DNA from: Lumbricus terrestris
Lineage: Eukaryota > Annelida > Clitellata > Crassiclitellata > Lumbricidae
Assembly (NCBI GenBank): GCA_949752735.1
Contig: OX457046.1
Span: 38,139,649-38,203,648 of the forward strand
DNA: 64,000 bases
Direction: 5' to 3'
The notes beneath the pieces were generated by a model that saw only the letters and a program-made list of their open reading frames with translations, was not told the DNA's origin and searched no databases. Below, piece after piece: positions 1-11,100 of this stretch (positions are counted from its first letter, which is position 1; every line of letters starts with the position of its first letter). The position numbers and the translations under genes are program-made.

Positions 1-118
1 TGATGGGGCCCAGTGTTTCCAGGGCAAGGGGGATAAAAACGTGCGTGTCTAGAAATGCGTGGTATTTCTGCATCTTTCTTTCCTCCGCTAGACACGCCGC
101 TGAGTTATTATTATTATA

Positions 119-151
<33 letters not shown>

Positions 152-410
152 GTTATTATTATTATTATTATAATTATTATTATTATTATTATTATTATTA
201 TTGTTATTGTTGTTGTTGTTGTTGTTGTTATCATTGTTGTTGTTGCTGGTGGTGGTGTTGCTGTTATTATAGCTATTGCTACTGCTGCTACTACTATTAT
301 TATTATTATTAGCAGTATTTTTATTATAATTATTATTATTTTTTTTAACATTATTATTATCATTTATTTCCGTTTCAAACTATGCAAACACATGTGCAGA
401 TGTGCAATAC

Positions 411-461
<51 letters not shown>

Positions 462-605
462 GACAACGTATACTATATATAAAGACTGGAATCACGAATG
501 GACAGTCAATAAGATAGCTCTGGCTGCTTTTTGAATGTGTCCCTGCAAGCAACAGCGTTGAATCGCTGGATACAAACAGAAAGCCGTTGAAAAAGGTATT
601 ATTGC

Positions 606-642
<37 letters not shown>

Positions 643-689
643 ACCCATTTAGAGTTGACGCTGCAGATAGCCAGCACTCTATTCATACC

Positions 690-756
<67 letters not shown>

Positions 757-1550
757 GTTATTACTATTATTAATATCATCATTATCGACTTTTTATATAG
801 CACACCTTAAAGGTAATCTACTAAAAAGGGCTCCCAGTCGAACAACAGCTAAATAAAGCAGTCTTTAAGTGAGAACGAAACATAGCGGGTAAGATAAGCG
901 GTCATAAGTCATAATATTGATGGTTGGTTTTGCCATAGAGTACATTAGGGAGCTCCGTGTTCCCGTCTCCAACCAACCAGGTCGTCAATTCGTGCGCTCT
1001 GCGACACGTGGGAACTTGAAGGTCCTGCGCTCTCGTACATCGATGCGGTCCACCATCAAGCCTTCTCGTGTATTGCACCTTTACATTGGAACAGTCCCCT
1101 ATTAATAATTCGCGATACTACACTGCATGCATCTTATGAAACCTTCTCAAAGCCACTTAAGTTGAACTTGTTTAGATCTGTCAGGCAGCTATGTTAATCG
1201 CCTTTGTGAAGTAAACGTAAGGCGCGATATAAATGTCCATATACAATGTACATGCATACGCACATGCATGCAAGCATAAATATGCACATACAATGTCATA
1301 CATACATACATACATACATACATACATACATACATACATACATACATACATACATGCATGCATACATAAATACATAGTACATACATAGATACTTACATAC
1401 ATACGTGCCTACGTACATACACACATACATACATACATACAAACAAAGGATGCAAGACTTCAGAGGCTTTAACCATCTACGTGGAACATAATCTACTTTG
1501 TTGAAACACAGCAGCACGAGTTAGAGTGTCCTATTATTATAGCTCCTCTT
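1..1550. repeat. ATT arrays and ATAC array; no gene
   Basis: Trinucleotide ATT arrays occupy about 101-360, 403-460, 602-642 and 691-770; an ATAC (CATA) array occupies about 1295-1440. Between them I see no gene. Confidence 0.9.
925..1105 (+). mobile_element. Possible 3' relic of a non-LTR retrotransposon ORF
   Basis: The plus frame contains RSATRGNLKVLRSRTSMR, which resembles the segment just before the usual WNSLP motif near the end of LINE ORF2 proteins. The rest is unalignable by eye, so this is tentative. Confidence 0.25.
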
Positions 1551-3772
1551 TAGTGTGGTTCACAGATACATGGTAAAAAATAAAGTTCAAGCTAAACACC
1601 AGGGCGCCCTCCCAGTTTGTTAGACTTATCAATAGTATTATTGAGACAAAATTTCAGCTTCCTATTCCAACTGGAAGGCGGTGCTCAACGACTGTCTTAC
1701 TTTGCATGGGCCAATGAAAAGACGTTAATTGTAGAAATAAATGTGTTGAGCATATATTCCAATACAAGTGTGCTTTATTTCAAGATAGATGATACATTAC
1801 TGTAACATGACAATATGTGTGACACTTAAACAATTGGTGAGCTTGAAATATAAAATTTCAGTAGGTTTTAAATATGGAAAATGTCAAAAAATGTCAAAAA
1901 CATCGTTAAATCCACGAATGTCTATTGTTCTCGTTTTATGACTCCAAACATACGATGACATCTACACTGTAGAAGGCTTTGCAAGCACAGTGCCAACAGC
2001 ATATTTCTTTGTTGATTGAGTGGGAACAGCTTTTCTATTTGCCTCAACCACTTGGAGAAAATACTGCTTTCTTCTTCATCAGTGATGAGTCAGTTTAATT
2101 CCTTGAACAACTTCACACTTCTCTCAGCCATATCGTTGACCACTCTCAATTGCTGACTTCAGCCTCTACCCTGCTGATAATCATCATCGTCAGGCTATTG
2201 CACTGGTGTAAGTATAAAAAGGAATCACCAAATTTCAGGCGTGGCAGTAGTGTCAGTGTTCACTGGGTTGCAAACTCGCCCAGGCAATCCTCCTCCTTCT
2301 GTATCGCAGCACAACCGTCAACATCCTTTCACTAGGATTTGCAGTCATTCCGTAAAAAATCTTCACCTTATCTTAACCATATCAGGCAGATGGCAGCATA
2401 ACAGTGTCAGACATTCAGCCTCATCTGAAAGGCACTAAGTATTGATAATTTTATAGAACATTCATGGCAGCTACGTTGAGCTCCTACAAATAATAGTCAC
2501 CTGAATCAAAAGTCCTATATCAATCAAAATTGACAGATCTTGTTCTGGAGTTTCAGCAGCAAGAGGATGCCTTTGGGTGAAGGAGGGCACCCAATCACAC
2601 AAAAGGATGAATCTGAGTTTATCTTATCCCCTAAGATTGAATACTTCACGTTGATTCCTAAATCGTACAATTATTTTGATGATATGCAGTAACCTGGCCA
2701 TTCAACGTGCATGGTAAATTGGGCTCTCCAGTTTCTTAGTGAGGGCTGACTTCCAAGGACAACCATTGACACCTCAATGACTTCTTGGTAGCCGTCTCTG
2801 AAATTGACTTTAATTTCAGCAGTCTACTTGATGAAACTGATCGCTCTCTCATGGGAGGCTTCAGTAGCGGATACGACTTCCAGTACTCGGATGTTGTCAC
2901 GTGTCACACCATCCCACACAGCTTTAAATCTCTTTAAGATTGGATTCTATTTTGGATTAGATAGACAACAACACAAGATGAAGATTTTGGCTTAAACCAA
3001 CTCCATCACAATTACGACAGCAGGCCAACCACAGGAACATTTTACATATCCTGTTTTCCCAAAAAACGTACACTTCCCTAAAACGTCCGGTGTTGTGTCA
3101 AAGATCAAGTCTTAGCCATTATCAGCGAGTCTCAATAACTTCAGAAGATGATGAATGACCTTGGATTTAAATTATATCCTGTCATAGAGGGACATTTGGG
3201 CATACCGAAGAGTTTAGCGACACCATCACCTGAAACTAGCACTCACAGGCGGTCAACAATTCCAATGTACTGCAAGTGGTTAATTTGGTACAAATTCAGA
3301 TCTTACAGCTTCAGCATGCTCCATCTTGGCTTCTTAAGCACTCCATATGAATGGTTTTCCGTGAAAATGGCAGAACAAAAGGATCGCACATAAGCGCTGC
3401 AGTAATTGTGAAAAACAATCTCAATGCTTCATGATCAGATCACCTGGAGTGTTATTGCTATCAAAACGCACTTGTCACTTGATGGCTAAACAGCTGTCAA
3501 GTAGCTAGCACTGACTGTAATAAGTTTGATAGTGCAACAGAATCTATTTCAAGTTCATCTACATGACAAGGGTTGAGGTTTTTGATCAAGCTAAAAGGCA
3601 TCAAGATTTCTTGCTAATACAACTACATGGTAATATTTCGATGTCGTTGAGCACCGCCTTCCAGTTGGACTGGGAAGCTGAAATTTGGTCTCAATAATAC
3701 TATTGACAGGTCTAACAAACTGAGAGGGCGCCTTGGTATCTAGCTTGAATTTTATTTTTTTGGACCACCCTA
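1551..3772 (-). mobile_element. hAT-like DNA transposon with about 135-bp inverted ends, degenerate
   Basis: The right end, reverse complemented, starts TAGGGTGGTCC and aligns with the left end TAGTGTGGTTC over about 135 bases, including GGCGCCCTC and the block CAATAGTATTATTGAGAC. An exact 8-bp duplication CTCCTCTT flanks it (1543-1550 and 3773-3780). The YAGNG start and 8-bp duplication fit hAT. On the minus strand around 2900-2540 there is a long reading frame broken by a few stops, probably a dead transposase. Confidence 0.8.
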
Positions 3773-4490
3773 CTCCTCTTGCGTTGAAGTTCCAACAGCC
3801 ATAACAGCAACAGTCCATCGGATATTACCTCCGCCACTGGTTGCACTCTGCCAGTGCCAGTCCCAAGCCTGGATAAAGGAGAAGGGCGTCGCTAATGGTC
3901 TTTGTTACCAAACAGTGCAAATACCACCACCATAGGATGTTTGATCACATGGGTCGATTCACAGGACGCTGACATAGCTGTAACCAGATACACTTCACCA
4001 GCACGACTTGGGTTAACTCATAGACATCTAGATACATCATTGCATATATAGGCGCCCTTGGTTAACTATACGTCCACCCATTCGCCGTATCAACTCACAT
4101 CCTAGGGGTATACACTGATGCTGCAGATGAATAGCAGGGCATTTTGCTGCCGCCAGAAATTGCCTGGATCCGAGCGTCTAATTATTTAGTCAAATCTCGG
4201 CTTAAACATCATTATAAATAACAGGTCAATTTCCCGCATGTTGTTCTAGGCTACGACATGGATTCCACTGGCAACAAAGGCTTCGATATCAGCAGCCTAA
4301 TCAGCTGCTCTTTCAACTGAATTTCCTGTAAAACAAGGCTGAAAGCTGAAACTGAAATCCAGGCTCTTAGAGTCAGACGCTGAAAACCTCGGTCGTGAAG
4401 TTTGTTCAGTGAAATCTGTGCTTGTATAATATTATTTCCATTGCGTTTCTGGGTTTTTTGGTGGTTGATTAAAGTCCACAATATAAGCAT
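3773..4490. other. Non-coding stretch, nothing recognised
   Basis: Unique-looking sequence. Short ORFs on either strand show no family motif or splice context I trust. Confidence 0.5.
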
Positions 4491-4498
4491 ACAGCACT

Positions 4499-5740
4499 CT
4501 CAGTCCTTCAATCAATCCATCAATCAATCAGTCAATCAATCAGTCAGTCAGTCAGTCAGTAAATCAATTAGCCAACCAATCAATCAGTCAACCAATCAAT
4601 CAATATTCGCCTATTGCAAAGATCTAGCTGACATAGGTGCAACTATAGAATAGTTAGTCTTTCTCCACTTGAATTTCTCTTCCCGCAGGGGGGGGTCAAG
4701 GCTCAATGGCACCTGTCCTTTCCATGTTGGTCATTCCATTTCAGTTTACTGCATCCATCAATCTATCACCGTCCACTCCAGCAGCATTCCAGAGATGCAA
4801 AGTAAATAATATAGTGATAATAACAGTAATAATAATAACAATGATAATAATAATAATAACAATAATAATAATAACAATGATAATAATAATAACAATGATA
4901 TGGAAGAATAATGGAACTCCTGAGGAATTATAAAAACTTCGGGCACTAAAAAATTATAATAATAACAGAAACAATAACAATTATAACAATAACTATCATA
5001 ATAAATATACCGTTACAGAACTAAAAACTAATAATAATAGATTTATATAGCGCCGTAGCTCAGTTGATGCCGAAATGGCGCTGCACACGAGTTCGAAAAG
5101 TGAATGACAGTTATAAGAATGATCGTTTCAACAGATATGTTTTGAGCTTTGATTAAAATGCCTCCTGACAGGATGGTACGTTCTTCACATGCATAACCGT
5201 CTGCAGAAATTTTTGCAAGAGGGGCACAACAAAATGGCCATGGGTGATTTTTAGAATGCTTAGAATACGAAGCAGATAATTAATAACATGAACATTTTCC
5301 ACATAGGTTTCTAAATTTATATTTCCAAGTTTCACATTATGTATCACATGTATCGTTGGCAACATTGGCGCTTTAGGTCGAAGAACCAAAAAATAGCAGT
5401 TAATAAATGGGAAAATCGATTTTCCAGGGAAGGGCAAGTGCCCCTCTTGCCCCTATGTGCGGTCGCCCATGTGAATCACATGGTCGGGAAGACTTCGCAT
5501 GCAGCGTCGCTCGGTGTGATAGTAGCCTAGTTACTACTACACTCCAGGAATAGCCTAAACTAGTAGTTCGCTAACGTTGAAATCATCACAAAGAAGTAAC
5601 GGATTAACACGAGCGTCTCTTAACACTAACACCAACCGAAATAACAGAGGCTGTTAGTAAATCAGATAATAATGGTAGCTGTTAGTAAGTTAGTGGTGCA
5701 ACATGCTCTTCATGCATGACCAGAAAAGCAAAATGGCCGT
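4499..5740. repeat. CAAT array, AAT arrays and a LINE/SINE tail; no gene
   Basis: CAAT/CAGT arrays fill 4499-4605 and AAT-type arrays about 4813-4905 and 4955-5040. ATTTATATAGCGCC near 5040 is the reversed tail motif (GGCGCTATATAAAT) common to the LINEs and SINEs here. 5060-5740 has no recognised gene; a small palindrome (GGCAAGTGCCCCTCTTGCC) sits near 5430-5450. Confidence 0.6.
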
Positions 5741-5759
5741 CACAGTCACAACGTCCTAC

Positions 5760-5968
5760 CGATTTCATCAGCGATGATACGCCTGCCAGGGCCATATGCT
5801 GCGGCACCGTAAGCATTTTTAGCCATGAAGTGAACGCAGTGGGGCATCAAATGAAACGAGTCGCTTGGAGACTCTGAATATGTTGGCCAATTGCAACCGC
5901 CTCGTCCTCCTCGTTCCTTGATCAGTTTGGGGCATATGTACTTTACATTATTGCTCGGACACCTATCA
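5760..5968 (-). CDS. Receptor exon 4: second half of cytokine-binding FnIII domain
   Basis: A 209-bp exon, acceptor TTGTTGTTTAG, donor GTAGGA. Single T 5968 completes the codon begun in exon 3. It encodes a second cysteine pair (DRCPSNNVKYIC), a loop rich in glycine and arginine, then CVHFMAKNAYGAAAYGPG, the FnIII F-G strand region with its usual A-x-N-x-x-G. It ends in phase 1, as expected before another domain. No following exon was recognised down to position 1. Confidence 0.75.
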
Positions 5969-6134
5969 CTAAACAACAACAAAATTTCAGTCGATTTTCG
6001 TGAGTACGTTCTTAACAAACGAAAAAGGGTGGTCTCTAGAGGTCACACCAGTGTGTTTGTTCCTTGCTTAAAAACTGCCTAATTTATCCGTAGATTACCT
6101 TTATGGTGCGCTATATAAAAATCAATAATAACAC

Positions 6135-6181
<47 letters not shown>

Positions 6182-6327
6182 TTAATAATAATAATAATAA
6201 AACAGAAGATGAGTAGGGCCTTTCCAGACTTTTGATTTTATATTCGGCGCTAGTGAAGTCCCCGAGGGATCCTCCATTATTAGGTATGATACCTCAGAGC
6301 AAAAATTTAAATAAAATAAAATAAAAT

Positions 6328-6376
<49 letters not shown>

Positions 6377-6509
6377 TTAAAAGGTACTTTTGCCTCATAC
6401 CCTGAAGACGAGGCTTGACCCACCATTCTTTAAATAATAATAGTCCATAAGTCCCTGGGGGAATGAAGTACCTCAGGGCAAAAAATAAATAAATAAATAA
6501 ATAAAATAA

Positions 6510-6542
<33 letters not shown>

Positions 6543-6979
6543 GATGACCGTTAACTCCAGAACAACAAAGATTTTATTAGTGTTCTCTTTGGCAATGGTT
6601 GGGCTGGGAGCACCTCTGAGGCTTCTATATGGGGCGCTATATAAATTTTCACGATGAATTAATGAAATGCAGCGTATGAATGAGCGAATCAATTAATTGC
6701 TTAATACCTAAATGCGCTATAATGTAGCACAGTCATAAACTGTGGGGCACGGTGGTGTAGTGGGTATGTTCGTTGCCTTGCAGCCGTAGGGTTACAGGTT
6801 CGAATCCACCTCAAGCCGCCTCGTAGGGACCTTGGGAAAGTCCTTCACTCGCAATTGCTCAGCACTTTGGCGTGAAACTACGATTCAGTATCCTCGCTCT
6901 AGCCGGATCGCTTCTGCGAAGAAACCTTGAAGGGGCGCTATAACAAGTGCACATACATGCATGCATGCATGCATGCATG

Positions 6980-7015
<36 letters not shown>

Positions 7016-8158
7016 TACATACACACACATACATACATACATAAACTGAATTCCTCGCTTAGAGGGAAGCCAGTGCAAGTCAAATATACTGAAAGAGCTT
7101 CAAAACTCACGATCGGGTGTAAATCATTGAAATGGATACATACATACATACATGCATGCATGCATGCATACATACAGACATGCCACGAGTCTCGGCCTGT
7201 CATCACACTTCTATGCCGACGACACGCAGCTCTACACGTCAGGACCTCCATCAACGGCTGTACACCAGCGGCAGCGAATGGAGCTTGGTATTGAGCGGAT
7301 CGCAGAGTGGATGAGATCGAACAGACTGCGGCTCAAACCCGAGAAGACAGACTTTATGTGGTGCGCAACCAGTAGACGGTGCCTTCATCTTGACACCGGT
7401 GCGTGATCTGGGCGTTGTGCTGGAGTCTGACTTGTCCATGAGGCGCCATGTGGCTAGGACGGTCAGCAGCTGTTTTCGCCAGCTCCGTCTCATCAGGAGC
7501 TGTATCAAGTCCTTGCCTTTCGAGGCCGCTAGAGCAGCCGTCACTGCTTTCGTCATCTCTCAAGTGGACCGCTGTAACAGTCTGCTGGCCGGAGCGCCTG
7601 CGTGTCTTTTGGACGGACTTCAGTCGGTGCTCAATGCCGCGGCCAAGCTCATTTGTAATAGGAGAAAATATGATCATGTTACACCACTCCTACGCGACGT
7701 CTTGCATTGGCTGCCTGTCCGTTCCGAATTGAGTTCAAGCTCAGTTTGCTGGTCTACAACTCGCTTCATGGGACTGCGCCTGAATACATCCCGCGACTAC
7801 TGTTCCGAGACCCATTCCTCCGCTTCCGGGCTGCGACTCAGGTCGCTTGGGAAGACCGACCTCCGTGTACGGAGGATGAGGACACGTTTCGGTGACCGCG
7901 CATTCTCGGTTGCTGGTCCCAGATGCTGGAACAGTCTTCCACCGGACATTAGATTGGCCGCCTCAGTGGACTCTTTCAAAACAAAGCTTAAAACTTATCT
8001 GTTTGCTAAGGCGTATCCCGCAGTTGGCCGTTTGTGAGGCGCCCTTGTAGCGGTATGGCCGCGTTACGGCGCCATATAAATTGTCGTTATTATTATTATT
8101 ATTATTATTATTATACATACATACATACATACATACATAGATACATACATAAATATAT

Positions 8159-8195
<37 letters not shown>

Positions 8196-11100
8196 TACAT
8201 ACATACATACATACATACATATTAAAACTTAATTCCTCACTTAGAGGGAAGCCAGTGCAAGTCAAATATACTGAAAGAGCTTCAAAACTCACGATCGGGT
8301 GTAAGCCATTGAAATGGATACATTGTCCGTGTCCTCCACGTCCCACGTGCAAGTCATACGCTCCCAGTTGTAGACTATACACTCTGTAGCAGTAGTGCTC
8401 GAAAATTGTTGATCGTCTGATGATTGCAAAACAAACAGTAAATCTGTACTTAAGTTGCTTAAAATTAAATTTACAAGCCTTTGATTCTGCAGATTCTACC
8501 AACAATTCGACTTTAATTATTCAAGTTTACAAAGTGTAAGGTTAAGGCAACAATTCTACGGCCGTTCTATAACAATTCAATATACATGTAATTTCTTTAA
8601 GACTGCAGATTTATAGCAAAGATTCAGTAGTCGTTGCATAAGAATTCAATAATTAATTTACTTAGAAACTCTTAACTTACGGCGACCACATAATCGTATA
8701 ATTGCAATTAAGTAGGAAAGGCTGTGAAATAAATTCTAAATAAAAAAGAGATGAGGAATGTGGATTGAGTACAGGGTGTAATAAAGTAAGATAGGTAGCC
8801 TATTATAAGCAACTTTAATTGAAGTACAAAAGGGAAACTGGACAATGAAGGTGACAATCTGGAGGTACAAAGAGGCAAGGCCATAGCTTTTTTTTGGGGG
8901 GGGGTGTTTGAACACCCCCGAAATGTAAAATGTAAAAACAGTATAGGATAATGCATTTACTAGCACACAATGAAAGAACTACAGTGCGCGATGTATCGGC
9001 CGCCAGAAACCGCAGAAGATGGCGATTTCAGAAGAAAGAATCATGACATTAGGTCGTTTTACGTCGCGGTGAACGGTTTTCGGACGAAAAATCCTACGAA
9101 AAGCATGTGATGAGTAAAAAGTCATCGGAAATTTTGGCGACTAAAAAAGGTCGTCAGAAAATTTGGCCAACAAAAGTAAACAACCCCCCCCAAATCAAAT
9201 CCTGGCTACTGTCTTGCAAAGAGGACTAAATGCAAACGAAGACCAAATGCAAACAGCGATGAGACGAAAACTGAGCTATTTGGAAACATACGAAAGAATT
9301 GTTGATAAGATGAAAATAAAAACAGTGATGTTATTGCGTTGTGTCAAATACAGTTTATTGTACTGTATCAGATGCAGTTGTATAGTATTTTATCAGATAT
9401 ACAGTTGCATTGTATCAGACGCAGTTGTATTGCGTTGTATCAAATACAGTCATATTTCCTTTGGTACTGTACTAAATCAAATACGTTCGTGTTGTATTGT
9501 AGGCCTACCCGTCACCAAATACAGGGTGGTCCAGCATAAATGAACCAACTTTGAATGCATATAACTCCGCCAATTTTTGGAATTTATTTATACTTTATGC
9601 GTCAAATTAAAGATATTTCACTCAAGTATATGTACTGAAAAAATGGAATTAGTACAGGTTTCGATTGACTTTGTCACAAATGACAAAAAAATATGGTAGC
9701 TAGCGCTGTTCCGAGCATATAATTAAAACCTAAACTTGTACCAGTTTCATTTTTTCAGTGCATATACTGGAGTGAAATATCTTTAATTTGACACACAAAG
9801 TATAAATAAATTTCAAAAATTGGCTGAGTTATATTCATTCAAAGTTGGTTCATTTATGCTGGACCACCCTGTATAACTCTTCTATACCTCTAAGTCAGAG
9901 CTTTCTTTGTTATAGCAGACCCCATAATTATTATAATGCAAATTAATGTACAGGGTGGCTCAAAAAAAAACGTACCACCGGGGAAAATGCGATATCTTCG
10001 CCGCCGATTGAACTTTTTCTGCGAAAATATCCCAATTTGTAGGAGAATAAATTTCCAACAATCCCTGAAAGTTTCATTTGAAACTTTTCATGTTTGCAAA
10101 AGTTACAGCTGTTCAAACCTAAAATTTCGTTTTTTCAATTATCCGGAGAATCATGCTCCAATACAAGTGATTTCATTAGGATGTTTGGCAAATTACAACA
10201 CACACACATTGATGATGATGTCATACGACCTCACTATGAGCTGTAAAGAAGCTGTTTATGAAGCAATCTGCTGGTATTTGGTGATATTTTATAGATTAAG
10301 GTCTCAATTGGTGAACCCAAACAATGAACGTCATGGGCAAAGTTTCTGCAAAAGATAAAATGGGAACTCGGACTTTGCATGAACAGAGACTGAGACATCG
10401 CGTGATCATAGCAAAATACCCAGTGAAAAGTGGAGCCTGAGCACATTGAAGACTATCTGCAAACGTGTTTATGTAACGAAGATCAGATGTCAGAAGAGAG
10501 GCAGGAAGTGGTCGCTTGATCTGACGGAAAAAGCGCGATTTTCACGAAATTCGCTTGGTAATCGAAAGGTCAAGTTTGCAAAGCAAATCGTGGTTTCGGC
10601 ATCAGATATGCTGGCGTGTGTTACGGCTGCAGGAAAAGACTGCAATTAATCCCATTCAGTAGGTTAGATGTCAAACTCATCATTGAACTCGCTTACCCAG
10701 ACTCATTGAAGACCAGGTATGCTCTAACATCTGGTTTTATTATGCAGCAGGACAGTGCGTCTGCTTGCTCGCACGGCAAGGTTGATTATGATGGCGCTAC
10801 CTTATTGACATCAACTGAAGTAAATGCATTGGCAAAGATGACTAACAAACTCGACCTCAGCCCTCTTGATTATCACGTCTGGGGAGCTATGCTGGAACGC
10901 TGCAAGACATTTAACCCCAAGTTGGAGAACATTGGCCAGCTGAAGCAAGTCTTGCTGCTAATGTGGGGTCAGTTGCCGCAGGACCCGACCAACAAGGCCA
11001 TACTAAGCTTCACAAAAAGAATTTGAGCTTGTGTTAAGGCAGAGAGTGGACACTCTCATTATACCTTACAATAAACTGCAAAACCGAATGCTGAGGTCGT

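Noticed and set aside
55..803. Long ORFs rich in Tyr, Ile or Asn
   Set aside because: They are translations of ATT arrays with no other protein signal.
4251..4490. Minus-strand helix-like ORF as another receptor or coiled-coil exon
   Set aside because: No FnIII, membrane or clear splice features in the frame, and no phase link to the receptor exons.
6741..6815. A functional tRNA gene
   Set aside because: A and B boxes are present but no cloverleaf arms fold; the body and tail are those of a SINE with other copies in the window.
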